Positions 37,105 to 45,356 of a stretch of DNA of 64,000 nt are shown in pieces. Positions within the stretch are counted from its first letter, which is position 1, and the number at the start of each line of letters is the position of its first letter. The stretch is from Actinomycetes bacterium (GTDB taxonomy: Bacteria > Actinomycetota > Coriobacteriia > Coriobacteriales > Eggerthellaceae): NCBI GenBank assembly GCA_023429565.1, contig JAEZDJ010000065.1, forward strand, positions 3,898-67,897, written 5' to 3'. Position numbers and translations under genes: made by a program. The notes beneath the pieces were generated by a model. That model made no database searches and was not told the origin of the DNA. It saw nothing but the letters and a program-made list of their open reading frames with translations.

Positions 37105-37301
37105 GGTGTCGGTGTGCTTCCTTATGCGATGTCAACAAAACGGGACGCCGGCTTGCCGAACGTCCGCCTTCCCATGATAGCGGAAGAAGCCGTTTATGGA
37201 GAAGCGGCTTCTTCCTCCGCAAAAAAGCACCGAAATGAAGCATGCGGCATGCCGAGAGACCATCTGTCGAGGTCGAAATTCGAATTCAAAAAAGTAAGCC
37301 C

Positions 37302-37330
37302 TTGCGCACTCAAGCATCTACCGTTAGAAT
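37302..37330 (+). promoter_or_regulatory. Promoter for tRNA-Val
   Basis: TTGCGC (37302-37307), a 17-nt spacer and TAGAAT (37325-37330) lie 32 nt before the tRNA 5' end. Confidence 0.6.
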
Positions 37331-37362
37331 ACTTGAGCACGTTGAAATGAAAACGTCACTAT

Positions 37363-37437
37363 GGTCGCTTGGCTCAGCGGGAGAGCATCGCCTTCACACG
37401 GCGGGGGTCACAGGTTCAAATCCTGTAGCGACCACCA
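37363..37437 (+). tRNA. tRNA-Val (anticodon CAC)
   Basis: The 75-nt sequence folds as a cloverleaf: acceptor GGTCGCT/AGCGACC, D stem GCTC/GAGC, a five-pair anticodon stem with loop TTCACAC (anticodon CAC), T arm with GGTTCAAATCC and an encoded CCA end. It reads the valine codon GUG. Confidence 0.95.
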
Positions 37438-37446
37438 GAAACTTGC

Positions 37447-37476
37447 AGGTCATCGGGTGCTTTTGTCCGATGACCT
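37447..37476 (+). terminator. Terminator after tRNA-Val
   Basis: A perfect 10-bp stem (AGGTCATCGG with its complement CCGATGACCT) with a 10-nt loop is followed by TTTTCTTTT. Confidence 0.85.
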
Positions 37477-37495
37477 TTTTCTTTTGCCCGCAGCA

Positions 37496-38008
37496 TCATT
37501 CAGACAGCGTGAATTTCCACGAGCAGCTGCACGTGTCGTCGGTGACGTCCGGAAAGCAACTCAGACAGATGGCCGACAGACGGTCGTCGATGCCATGGGC
37601 AAATGATGGATGCTCCAAAATGCCCACCGATTTGCAGGGATGATAGCCAAGCCCTTTGTCATGCCGGGCTTTTTGCACCCGACACACTTCGATGCGATAG
37701 ATGACGGCATCGCCTTCCCAGTGCACGCTGCTTTCGTTTGCGAGCGACTGGAAGCGAAGCGGCAGGGCAGCAGCCAGTCCTTCAAGGCCGGGACGCTCCC
37801 CCAATCCGAGCAGTTTCTTGATCCGACGGGCTTCGGTGAGCCCGAACCGATCCCATGCCTCGATGTCGTAACGCATCGCCACGTCCATGCCGGCATCTTG
37901 CTCGACGGCCTGGAACCACACACCGTCGAGCGCGATGGCGTTCTTCGCATATGCCTCCACCAATGCTTCGAGCTTCTCTCTTGAAAGGCTTTTGACCGCC
38001 TCGTTCAT
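37496..38008 (-). CDS. Conserved protein resembling the DUF6125 family
   Basis: A 170-residue soluble protein that starts MNEAVKSLSREKLEALVEAY, with AAGGGGAT well placed before the ATG at 38008. The middle block VWFQAVEQDAGMDVAMRYDI and the C-terminal Cys-rich part (HPCKSVGI, then CLSCFPDVTDDTCSCSWKF) look like proteins I know as DUF6125 from strict anaerobes; the reaction is not established. The conserved Cys residues could bind a metal or cofactor. It is a single gene, transcribed toward the tRNA-Val terminator. The family assignment is from memory of the sequence pattern and needs a profile search. Confidence 0.6.
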   Translation of the reverse strand: MNEAVKSLSREKLEALVEAYAKNAIALDGVWFQAVEQDAGMDVAMRYDIEAWDRFGLTEARRIKKLLGLGERPGLEGLAAALPLRFQSLANESSVHWEGDAVIYRIEVCRVQKARHDKGLGYHPCKSVGILEHPSFAHGIDDRLSAICLSCFPDVTDDTCSCSWKFTLSE

Positions 38009-38366
38009 GCCATCCCCTTCCACCGCATGCGTTTCGCTTCTCCAAACATGTCACGAGACCACGTGAGAAGGAAGCCCCTTCCCCGTCGCCTTCTCTGTCA
38101 GTATAGGAGAGCAAGCTCGTGCCGTCGTCGGCCAACAAAAGGAGAATGGGGCATGTCCTGCCGGACACGAACCCATGACAACCCAAGATGCTGTCCAAGT
38201 CCTCCGCAAACGAACGGCGCAAAGTCCGTCCGGGGATTACGGGACGCGGCAAAGGGTTGCCTTGCGACGCACCGCTCATCGATGGGAGGACTGAGGTTTT
38301 CGCACGAAGACCCATCGGTTCCGAACTTTGTCAACGAACGTGCATCCGCGTGTAAGATGACTGCAT
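38009..38366. other. Intergenic region (358 nt)
   Basis: No gene is supported here. On the minus strand TATACT (38100-38105) could be the -10 box for the DUF6125-like gene; a -35 is not clear. An inverted repeat, CGATGGG at 38280-38286 with its complement at 38311-38317, lies just after the alpha/beta hydrolase stop and may act as a weak terminator. Confidence 0.4.
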
Positions 38367-39416
38367 CTATCCACCTGACGGGCCGGAACGACGAACCGCC
38401 CAGGCGTCCAGAAACGAAAGGGTGTCGCCCAGCGCGGCCAAAGCCGTGTCTTCGTCGAGGAAAAACTGGTACTCGTGATGGACCGTCTGTCCGTCTCGGT
38501 CAAAAAAGCGAGACACCGTGGGAACGCCGTGGGCATCCAAGGCGGCAAGCAGGACCCGTGCCTGCGATTCAAACGATCCGGTATTGCCATCGGTCACGTA
38601 GGTTGGCGGAAAATGCTCGGACGCCTGCAACGCTAACGAGACCTGGGCAAGTGCGGCATCATCCCTCCAATCCCGCCGGCCCATATACGCCCATCCGATC
38701 TGCCCAAAAAGAAAGCTGAGGACCGGGTCTTTGACCTCTGCAAGTTCAGCGAGGTCATAAGGCCCGCAATAAAGAAGCATGCCCTTGATGCCGGTCTCTC
38801 CCAAACAGCGCTCGATGCCCATCTGGTCAGCAAGGCGGCAATCGGTCTCGACAGCAGCGTACTGGCCCGCTATCTGAGCTCCGGCGGAATCGCCCGCAAG
38901 GCAGAATGCGTCAAAATCGATGGCATACCGATCCCCATGGACAAGGAGGAAGTCGATGCACTCGCCAACCTGCACGACCGGAGCGGGATAGATCGTCTCG
39001 GGAGCCAGCGCATAGTTCATGACGAAGACGTTGTGGCCCTGCTGAGCCAATGCGCTCGCAAAATTGGCCACATCACCCTTGTCTCCCCCAACGAAGGCGC
39101 CGCCATGCACCCAAAGCACCGTCGCCCGCGGCGTTCCGAAACGAGGACGGTAAAGATCGACGGTGTTCTGCGGAAATCTCGAGGGGTAGACCAAGTCGAC
39201 CTCAATCAGGATGTCTTTGTCATCCACAACCCCGCAAGACGACTTCGCATAGGCAGGATCCCTGAAAAGGGCTCTGATGAAACGAGCAACCGGAACAGGA
39301 GTTGCGCGAGTGGCCAAGCAAGCAGCAAGGGCGATGCCCCCAACGAGACCGGCTGAGCCAGCAAGGACCCGCATCCAAAGCGGAGATCGGCCACCCGACA
39401 ATAGCCCAACGCTCAT
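38367..39416 (-). CDS. Alpha/beta hydrolase (HSL/esterase type) with N-terminal membrane anchor
   Basis: A 349-residue esterase-like hydrolase. After a hydrophobic segment (about residues 12-38, rich in Gly, Ala and Leu, probably a signal anchor) come the oxyanion loop LWVHGGAFVGG, and the nucleophile elbow CLAGDSAGAQIAG with the catalytic Ser. The acid and His are probably in VTDGNTGSF and VHHEYQFFL. HGGA in place of HGGG suggests the carboxylesterase/HSL group. The ATG at 39416 was chosen for the GAGGTGG ribosome site. If the anchor is real the enzyme faces the outside and may hydrolyse small esters. There is no operon partner. Confidence 0.8.
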   Translation of the reverse strand: MSVGLLSGGRSPLWMRVLAGSAGLVGGIALAACLATRATPVPVARFIRALFRDPAYAKSSCGVVDDKDILIEVDLVYPSRFPQNTVDLYRPRFGTPRATVLWVHGGAFVGGDKGDVANFASALAQQGHNVFVMNYALAPETIYPAPVVQVGECIDFLLVHGDRYAIDFDAFCLAGDSAGAQIAGQYAAVETDCRLADQMGIERCLGETGIKGMLLYCGPYDLAELAEVKDPVLSFLFGQIGWAYMGRRDWRDDAALAQVSLALQASEHFPPTYVTDGNTGSFESQARVLLAALDAHGVPTVSRFFDRDGQTVHHEYQFFLDEDTALAALGDTLSFLDAWAVRRSGPSGG

Positions 39417-39740
39417 GCACACCACCTCAACTCTCATTTGGCATAAGGAGATTGTACCTGAGAAAGTGGGCATGAAGGGGTATTCGTCCTGGAGGAACCT
39501 GGGGTGGCCCAGATGGCGTGCCGCCAGACGTCGTCAACCCACTCCACACAGCCGGTGCGAACCTTGGCTTGCGGCCTCCAAGATGGCGCCCCAAGCCATC
39601 GAATCCACCCGCGGCCGCAATTGAAAGCCACGGAGATCGAGAGCGATCCTGAAAGAAAAGGCCGCACTGTCCCCAACTTGAAAAGAAAAAGGTGGAAACG
39701 GTACACTATGCTTGTAGGCAACTCGAGGAAGGGGCGAAAA
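39417..39740. other. Divergent intergenic region (324 nt) with promoter
   Basis: The region separates the hydrolase gene (minus) and a 67-codon gene (plus). Apart from the plus-strand promoter at 39678-39707, no motif or repeat was recognised; no convincing promoter for the hydrolase was found. Confidence 0.4.
39678..39707 (+). promoter_or_regulatory. Promoter for the 67-codon gene
   Basis: TTGAAA (39678-39683), an 18-nt spacer and TACACT (39702-39707) lie 33 nt before the ATG at 39741. Confidence 0.55.
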
Positions 39741-39944
39741 ATGGACAGACTGACAAGATGGTTTGGAGACGAGGCCACCGCGCCATCAAATCCCAACGCC
39801 GCGATCCAACGTTGCTGCGAATACGAGGACAGCATGCTTTCGCCGGCAGGAGTGCAAAGGCTGATCGCCCTCTGCCCGGATGGCTATGAATCCATACTCA
39901 AGACCAAGGACAAGGATCTGCTGGTCGTAGGCACCATCTGGTAG
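39741..39944 (+). CDS. Small hypothetical protein, 67 aa
   Basis: The product begins MDRLTRWFGDEATAPSNPNA and ends in KDKDLLVVGTIW. It has no membrane segment and only three Cys residues, two adjacent. I do not recognise it. Reality as a gene rests on a strong GGAAGGGG ribosome site and a good promoter 33 nt upstream. trpS follows about 200 nt later with its own likely start signals, so the two need not be co-transcribed. Confidence 0.6.
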   Translation: MDRLTRWFGDEATAPSNPNAAIQRCCEYEDSMLSPAGVQRLIALCPDGYESILKTKDKDLLVVGTIW

Positions 39945-40142
39945 AGCGCCCCACATGCTCGACTATCCTTTCAAACCTTTGCGTTTTGCCAGCATTCTCC
40001 CGGGCCCCTCCCCGTCGCGCTTCGCCCGAAGCGGATCGCCCGAGAGGAAGTCCACGCAGGTTTTCGCTGATCGGCAAAAGGGAAGAAACGCTATACTGGT
40101 GCAATACCGCTTTTGCATAGAGATCAAAGGAAGAACACTGCC

Positions 40143-41189
40143 ATGAGCATCGACAGCTTTGAGGCGAGCCGCAAGCGCTCGGACGAGATTCGCGCTGAAC
40201 TGCCTGTCCACCCAGAAAAGTACACCATGCTGACCGGCGACCGCCCGACCGGTAGATTGCACCTGGGCCACTACTTCGGTACCATCCGTGAACGCGTCGC
40301 TTTGCAGGACCTGGGAATAACCACACGCGTCATCATCGCCGACTACCAGGTCATCACCGACCGCGACACCACAGAGCACATCCAGGACAACGTGTACAAC
40401 ATGGTCCTGGACTACCTCGCCTGTGGCCTCGACCCTCAAAAAACCCTGATTTTCACCCACTCCGCCGTTCCTGCCCTGAATCAGCTCATGCTTCCTTTTC
40501 TGTCCTTGGTCACCGAGGCCGAGCTGCAGCGCAACCCCACGGTCAAGTCGGAAATGGAGGCATCGGGCCACGCCTTGACAGGACTGCTGCTCACCTATCC
40601 CGTGCACCAGGCGTGCGACATCCTGTTCTGCAAGGGCAACATCGTGCCCGTCGGCAAGGACCAGCTGCCGCACATCGAACAAACCCGCCTCATCGCGCGC
40701 CGCTTCAACGAGCGCTACAGCAACGTGTTCCCCGAACCCGAGGGCGTGCTGAACGATGCGGTCGAGATTCCCGGACTCGACGGGCGCAAGATGTCGAAGA
40801 GCTACGGCAACGCCATCAGCCTCTGCCTGAGCGACGAGGAGACGACGAAGCTCATCAAGAAATCGAAAACCGATTCTGAGCGCATGATCAGCTACGACAA
40901 GGAGAATCGTCCCGGCGTCTCTGCCCTGCTGACCACAGCCTCCCTCTGCACCGGGCGCACGGAAGAAGATATCGCCTCCGAAATTGCCGATGCTGGCTCC
41001 GGAACGCTCAAGAAATACGTCGCAGAAAGCGTGAACGACTACCTCGCTCCCATCCGCGCACGCCGCCGCGAGCTCGAAAAGGACATGAGCTACATCAAAG
41101 ACGTGCTGCATGAAGGAAACCGCCAGGCAAACGCGATCGCCGAAGCTACGCTCGACGAGGTTCGCGAGGCCATGGGCATGGTGTACTAG
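40143..41189 (+). CDS. trpS: Tryptophan--tRNA ligase
   Basis: TrpS charges tRNA-Trp. The 348-residue class I synthetase has the HIGH-type motif GRLHLGHYFG (about residue 37) and KMSKS in GLDGRKMSKSYGN (about residue 215), with VPVGKDQLPHIEQTR between. The ATG at 40143 was chosen over one 30 nt earlier because AAAGGAAG lies before it and the protein start then fits the family. A -10-like TATACT occurs at 40092-40097. No T-box leader structure was recognised. A 424-codon frame on the opposite strand is a composition artefact. Confidence 0.95.
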   Translation: MSIDSFEASRKRSDEIRAELPVHPEKYTMLTGDRPTGRLHLGHYFGTIRERVALQDLGITTRVIIADYQVITDRDTTEHIQDNVYNMVLDYLACGLDPQKTLIFTHSAVPALNQLMLPFLSLVTEAELQRNPTVKSEMEASGHALTGLLLTYPVHQACDILFCKGNIVPVGKDQLPHIEQTRLIARRFNERYSNVFPEPEGVLNDAVEIPGLDGRKMSKSYGNAISLCLSDEETTKLIKKSKTDSERMISYDKENRPGVSALLTTASLCTGRTEEDIASEIADAGSGTLKKYVAESVNDYLAPIRARRRELEKDMSYIKDVLHEGNRQANAIAEATLDEVREAMGMVY

Positions 41190-41243
41190 GCACTGAATTC
41201 GCACTGTCTCTTCTGCATGTTTTCTGAACCAGATCATCGATTC

Positions 41244-41273
41244 TTGGCACGAGACGGCATTTTAGGATAGAAT
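41244..41273 (+). promoter_or_regulatory. Promoter for the CAU tRNA
   Basis: TTGGCA (41244-41249), an 18-nt spacer and TAGAAT (41268-41273) lie 19 nt before the tRNA. Confidence 0.55.
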
Positions 41274-41292
41274 AGCTGAGCGCTTTGCACAG

Positions 41293-41367
41293 GGGCCTAT
41301 AGCTCAATGGTGGAGCAGGGGACTCATAATCCCTTGGTTGCAGGTTCGAATCCTGCTGGGCCCACCA
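41293..41367 (+). tRNA. tRNA with anticodon CAT (tRNA-Ile2 likely, or elongator Met)
   Basis: The cloverleaf has acceptor GGGCCTA paired with TGGGCCC, D stem GCTC/GAGC, anticodon loop CTCATAA, T arm GCAGG-TTCGAAT-CCTGC and an encoded CCA. The anticodon CAT could be methionine or, if the wobble C becomes lysidine, isoleucine AUA. The anticodon-stem/variable part reading GACTCATAATCCCTTGGTTG resembles the Escherichia coli tRNA-Ile2, which favours Ile2. It is not an initiator tRNA because the first acceptor pair is formed and the anticodon stem lacks three G-C pairs at the loop end. Confidence 0.85.
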
Positions 41368-41377
41368 TCATCATGTC

Positions 41378-41403
41378 AAGCCAGTTCCTTTAGGAGCTGG
41401 CTT
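41378..41403 (+). terminator. Terminator after the CAU tRNA
   Basis: A 12-bp stem (AAGCCAGTTCCT against AGGAGCTGGCTT, with one G-T pair) and a 2-nt loop is followed by a run of seven T. Confidence 0.9.
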
Positions 41404-41714
41404 TTTTTGTTGTTCCTAGCCAAGCGTCGACACACGTTCAACAATCCAAGATGAAGGAATGACCGGAGCAGCATCCGTCCCCGCCACACAGCACCACAAA
41501 ACAACCCCATCGTATCCTCCGACATCTGTGCCCTTGATGAACCTCTTTCCATCCGCCTCGCCCATTGTTTATAATCGCACGGAGTTCGAAGCGCGATGCC
41601 TGGCATGCAGATCCATGCATCACCGTGCGCACCCCTGCCCCGCACCACCCCCCTGCAGCACCCGACCTGCCCCTCATGACAGACACAGATCAGGTTGTAC
41701 CAGAAGGGAACGCC
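41404..41714. other. Leader region of the kinase-HAD-RLP operon
   Basis: This stretch of 311 nt before the kinase gene carries a perfect TATAAT at 41570-41575, with TTTCCA at 41546-41551 as a possible -35. The transcript would have a leader of roughly 130 nt before the ATG. No operator palindrome or riboswitch fold was recognised, and no regulator gene is adjacent. Confidence 0.45.
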
Positions 41715-43253
41715 ATGGCACAGTACTACCTCACCTATGACGGAGGAACGCAGAGCACGAAAGCCGCCCTGTACCGCGACGACATGACATGCGTGGCCCA
41801 ACACGCCGTGCCGAACCACATCCGATATCCCCAAGCCGATTGGGCCGAAATCGATGCAGACGACTACGTCGAGGCAGTGCGCACCTGTGTTCGCGCCTGC
41901 CTCGAGCAGAGCAACATCGACCCCAACGATGTACGCGCCCTTTGCGGCGATGGGATCATCTGCGGCGTCTTAGGCATCGGGAAAGACGGCAAAGCGGTCA
42001 CTCCCTACATTCCCTATCTGGACTCACGCGCAAATGGTATCGCCGAGGAACTGAACGCCCATCCTGATCCGCTGTGGGTCAGCGAAAGCGGCAACAACCG
42101 CGTTGATCCGTTTTACCCCCCGGTGGTTGTGAAATGGCTGCTCGAAAACCGCCCGGGCTTCCGAGAAGAAGTGGCCAAGGTGGTGCCGAACGGCTCCTAC
42201 ATCGCAGCCCGTCTTGCCGGCCTTTCGGCGGAAGGGGCGTTCATCGACAGCGCCACCCTGTCAGCCTGGCTGGTTGGGTTCGACGCCATGAACAAGCAGT
42301 GGTCCAAAGCCCAGATGGACAATTTGGGCATACCTTTCGACATCCTCCCCTCCATCGTCAATCCTTGGGACGTCATCGGTACCCTGTGCGAGGACGAGGC
42401 GCACAGCATGGGGCTTCCGGCAGGCATCCCCATCATCGCGGGCGCCGGCGACACCATGCAAAGCAATCTTGGGTGCGGGCTGGTGGAGACCGGCATGGCC
42501 GCGGACGTGGCGGGCACGGCAGCCATGTTCACCGTCATGGTCGACGGCATACACGAGCAGCTCAGCCGAGAATCCAACCTGCTCTTTTCGGTGGGCACTC
42601 TACCAAACACCTATTTTTACTGGGGCTACATTCGCACCGGAGGCCTTTCGCTGCAATGGTTCCGCGACAAGATATGCGACCGAGCGGACGACCCGGCGTT
42701 CTACGACGACATGCAGGAACGGGCAGCCGCCGTACCCCCGGGAGCACGAGGCACGCTCTTCATCCCCTATCTCACCGGAGGCACCGGAGAGCTCGCGAAC
42801 AGCAGCGCAGGATTCGTCAACATGACATCGAAGAGCGATCAGGCGGAAATGTGGCGCTCCATATTGGAATCTATCGCCTATGAATACCGTTCCCTGACGG
42901 ATTCCTTGAACGAATGCGGCATCAGCATCGACAACGTCGTCATCACCGAGGGCGGCAGCAAGTCATCCCTCTGGAACCAGATCAAGGCAGATGTGCTGGA
43001 AGTTCCCACCTACACGCTCCAGAAAAGCGAAGGAGCCCTTCTGGCGAACGCCGTCATGGCAGCCTACGCCATCGGCGACGTGGCGGACTTCAAAGGCGCC
43101 ATAGCTCGCTACGTCGAGAGGAAGGACGAGTTCACTCCCGAAAGCACAGCCTGCACGCGCTATCGCACAGCCTTCGGCGTGCAGCAGCAGCTGGTCAAAG
43201 AAACCATGAAGCCGTCGTTCGATCTCATCAAGGGGCTGCAGGCCCATGAATGA
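41715..43253 (+). CDS. FGGY-family carbohydrate kinase
   Basis: FGGY kinases phosphorylate sugars and polyols (xylulose, rhamnulose, erythritol and others). The 512-residue protein has the N-terminal phosphate loop TYDGGTQSTKAALY (about residue 6), IPYLDSRA, the catalytic Asp in IIAGAGDTMQSNLG and the C-terminal adenosine motif VITEGGSKSSLWNQIKAD. AGAAGGG precedes the ATG at 41715. It overlaps the HAD gene by 8 nt and is followed by a RuBisCO-like protein, so its phosphorylated product is probably the substrate of that enzyme. The residues do not tell the sugar; it is not a methylthioribose kinase, which has a different fold. Confidence 0.88.
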   Translation: MAQYYLTYDGGTQSTKAALYRDDMTCVAQHAVPNHIRYPQADWAEIDADDYVEAVRTCVRACLEQSNIDPNDVRALCGDGIICGVLGIGKDGKAVTPYIPYLDSRANGIAEELNAHPDPLWVSESGNNRVDPFYPPVVVKWLLENRPGFREEVAKVVPNGSYIAARLAGLSAEGAFIDSATLSAWLVGFDAMNKQWSKAQMDNLGIPFDILPSIVNPWDVIGTLCEDEAHSMGLPAGIPIIAGAGDTMQSNLGCGLVETGMAADVAGTAAMFTVMVDGIHEQLSRESNLLFSVGTLPNTYFYWGYIRTGGLSLQWFRDKICDRADDPAFYDDMQERAAAVPPGARGTLFIPYLTGGTGELANSSAGFVNMTSKSDQAEMWRSILESIAYEYRSLTDSLNECGISIDNVVITEGGSKSSLWNQIKADVLEVPTYTLQKSEGALLANAVMAAYAIGDVADFKGAIARYVERKDEFTPESTACTRYRTAFGVQQQLVKETMKPSFDLIKGLQAHE

Positions 43254-43899
43254 TCCCCTCATCGTCCGTGCCGCCATTTTCGACTTCGACGGAACCCTCT
43301 TCGACTCTTCACCCGCCTGGGAGGAGGTGTTGGTCGGATACCTCGACGACTTCGGCGTGCCCGCGCCCGAAGGATGCATCATGGACGAAGTCAAGGCGCT
43401 GGGGCTGCTTGGCGGCGCAAAGAAGTACAGAGAAAGCTACTCTATACCCCGCACGCCCGAGCAGATTGTCGCAAGCTGGCGCAAGGCTATGGGCACGCGC
43501 TATCGCGAAGACATTCCCCTGCATGCGCACGCACGCACCTATCTTGAAAAACTCAAGGACCAAGGCGTCTATCTGGCGCTGGCGACCGCCATGGAGAGAG
43601 ACTTCGTGGAGAGCGCCCTTGAACGCACGGGAGTGGACGCACTCTTCGACCTGGTGGTGACCACCGGCGATCTGGGCGTCGACAAGGGAAGCCCGCGCAT
43701 TTTCGAATACTGCATCGAGGCTGGGGCGGCCACAAACGAAACCTCGGTGGTGTTCGAAGACTCCCCCACCGCAGCACGCGTATGCCAAACCGCAGGCATT
43801 CCCGTCATTGGAGTGTTTGACGGGATGTCCGAGCAAGATTTCATGCGCATGCAACCCTATTGCGTGAAAACGATCCGTTCTTATAGCGAACTGCTCTAA
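43246..43899 (+). CDS. HAD-superfamily phosphatase
   Basis: This 217-residue HAD hydrolase of the phosphoglycolate phosphatase/beta-phosphoglucomutase group has motif I IFDFDGTLFDSS, motif II LALATAM, the motif III Lys in VDKGSPRIF and motif IV VVFEDSPTAA. The helical cap of about 70 residues between motifs I and II is the C1 type. It is translationally coupled to the kinase (8-nt overlap) and ends 20 nt before the RuBisCO-like gene. By analogy with MtnX of methionine salvage it could dephosphorylate the product of the RuBisCO-like enzyme, or it may remove a dead-end sugar phosphate. Confidence 0.85.
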   Translation: MNDPLIVRAAIFDFDGTLFDSSPAWEEVLVGYLDDFGVPAPEGCIMDEVKALGLLGGAKKYRESYSIPRTPEQIVASWRKAMGTRYREDIPLHAHARTYLEKLKDQGVYLALATAMERDFVESALERTGVDALFDLVVTTGDLGVDKGSPRIFEYCIEAGAATNETSVVFEDSPTAARVCQTAGIPVIGVFDGMSEQDFMRMQPYCVKTIRSYSELL

Positions 43900-43919
43900 C
43901 GCCAAAAGGAGGCTCACCC

Positions 43920-45233
43920 ATGGGAACGACACACTACGACCCGATCATCTTCTGCCAGACGGAATCCCTCGACCTTGAGGAATTCGTTGTGGCAACCTAC
44001 CTTGTCAAGGCCGACACAGCCGACATCCTCATGCGTGCCGGTGCAGTCGCGGTGGAGCAGACCACCGGGACCTGGATGCGCGTGCCCGACGAAACCGACG
44101 AGGTGCGCCGCAAGCATGTCGGGCGCGTCATAGCCGTCTACAACGTGCCCGGATACGAAGTCACCTGCCCCGACCGCACGCGAACCTGCATCATGAAAAT
44201 AGCCTTCCCTTGGAAGAACTTCGGGCATCAGCAGCCCGAGATGCTTTCCACCGTGTTCGGAAACATATCCATGACCGAACATCTGCAGCTGCTTGACCTT
44301 GAATTTCCCAAAACCTTCACCGACGGCTTCGCCGGTCCGCAGTTCGGCGTGCAGGGCGTGCGCGACATCATTGGAGTGCACGACCGTCCGCCCGTGCTTG
44401 CCATGATAAAGCCCTGCACCGGGATACCGGTCGATGTCATCGAGCGCCAATTCTACAACCTGGCCATGGCGGGGATCGACATGGTGAAAGACGATGAGCT
44501 CATAGCCGACCCGGAACATGCCCCCTTCTATGAGCGCCTTGAAGCATGCCTGCGAGCCAGCGAGCGAGCCTATCAGGAAACGGGACACCGCACCCACTAT
44601 CTTCCCAACATCACCGATCGACAGGATCGCCTCTACGACAAGGCGCGCAAGGCGGTCGAGATGGGTGCCACCATGCTGATGCTGAACGTCCACGCGAGCG
44701 GTTATGGAACCATGTCGGCACTTGCCGACGACCCGCGCATCAATGTGCCCCTTCTCGCTCATCCCTGCTTCGCCGGAGCGGCGTATATGGGAAGTGACTC
44801 GGGGCTCTCCTCCCACCTCATTCACGGCAAGTTCATGCGTCTCGACGGCGCCGACATGGTGGTCTATCCTTGCGCCTACGGCAAGGTCCCCACCCTGCCC
44901 GATCGCTATGTTCGCATTGCGCAAAGCCTTCTCAGCGGCTTCAACGGCCTGAAGAACGCCTTCCCCTCCCCCGCAGCCGGCCTGTATCCCGGGCTGGTCC
45001 CCCAGGTGCTGACCGACCTGGGAGAAGACATCCTGCTTGGCGCAGGGGCCGCCATGCACGCGCACCCCGACGGGCTGCGTGCTGGCATCCTCGCGCTCCA
45101 GCAGGCGGCAGAGGCATGGAAGTTAGGGGTGCCTTTGGAAGAGTATCGCCGCGACCATCCCGAGCTGGATGCTTCGCTGAACATATGGCCGGAATTCTGC
45201 CCCGGAAAATCAATCTACGAACTGACCAACTGA
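43920..45233 (+). CDS. RuBisCO-like protein (form IV type)
   Basis: The 437-residue protein follows the RuBisCO large-subunit fold. Conserved positions include VEQTTGTWMRVPDE (E46, T51, W52), FGNISM (N115), MIKPCTGIP (K164) and the metal site MVKDDEL (K190, D192, E193), the place of the carbamylated Lys. Several carboxylase residues are changed: the second Lys of KPK is Cys166, HR of the 294 region is HP (281-282), and the phosphate loop near the C-terminus reads LGAGAAMHAHPDG. CO2 fixation is therefore unlikely, but enolisation or decarboxylation chemistry at a Mg site is possible, as in MtnW or in the apiose-pathway decarboxylase OiaX. It is the last gene before a strong terminator, downstream of the kinase and HAD genes. 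Confidence 0.88.
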   Translation: MGTTHYDPIIFCQTESLDLEEFVVATYLVKADTADILMRAGAVAVEQTTGTWMRVPDETDEVRRKHVGRVIAVYNVPGYEVTCPDRTRTCIMKIAFPWKNFGHQQPEMLSTVFGNISMTEHLQLLDLEFPKTFTDGFAGPQFGVQGVRDIIGVHDRPPVLAMIKPCTGIPVDVIERQFYNLAMAGIDMVKDDELIADPEHAPFYERLEACLRASERAYQETGHRTHYLPNITDRQDRLYDKARKAVEMGATMLMLNVHASGYGTMSALADDPRINVPLLAHPCFAGAAYMGSDSGLSSHLIHGKFMRLDGADMVVYPCAYGKVPTLPDRYVRIAQSLLSGFNGLKNAFPSPAAGLYPGLVPQVLTDLGEDILLGAGAAMHAHPDGLRAGILALQQAAEAWKLGVPLEEYRRDHPELDASLNIWPEFCPGKSIYELTN

Positions 45234-45267
45234 CATTGCCGCAAGGCGGGAGATCAGAAGGGGTGCT

Positions 45268-45299
45268 GGGGCCAGCCGGAGCATGTTCCGGCTGGCCCC
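45268..45299 (+). terminator. Terminator of the kinase-HAD-RLP operon
   Basis: A 13-bp GC-rich stem (GGGGCCAGCCGGA with its complement) around a short loop, followed by TTTC, begins 34 nt after the stop of the RuBisCO-like gene. Confidence 0.85.
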
Positions 45300-45356
45300 T
45301 TTCGTTCGGCATGCCGTTTTCGAACGCCTGAGGGGAACGCGAAACACCTCACGCGC

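Noticed and set aside
39963..41237. 424-codon minus-strand frame opposite trpS
   Set aside because: TrpS motifs on the plus strand are unambiguous; the reverse frame has no motif.
43914..45065. 383-codon minus-strand frame opposite the RuBisCO-like gene
   Set aside because: Antisense composition artefact; the plus-strand gene has catalytic motifs and an operon context.
43920..45233. Functional RuBisCO carboxylase
   Set aside because: Key carboxylase residues are replaced (second Lys of KPK, HR motif) and no phosphoribulokinase or AMP-pathway gene is nearby.
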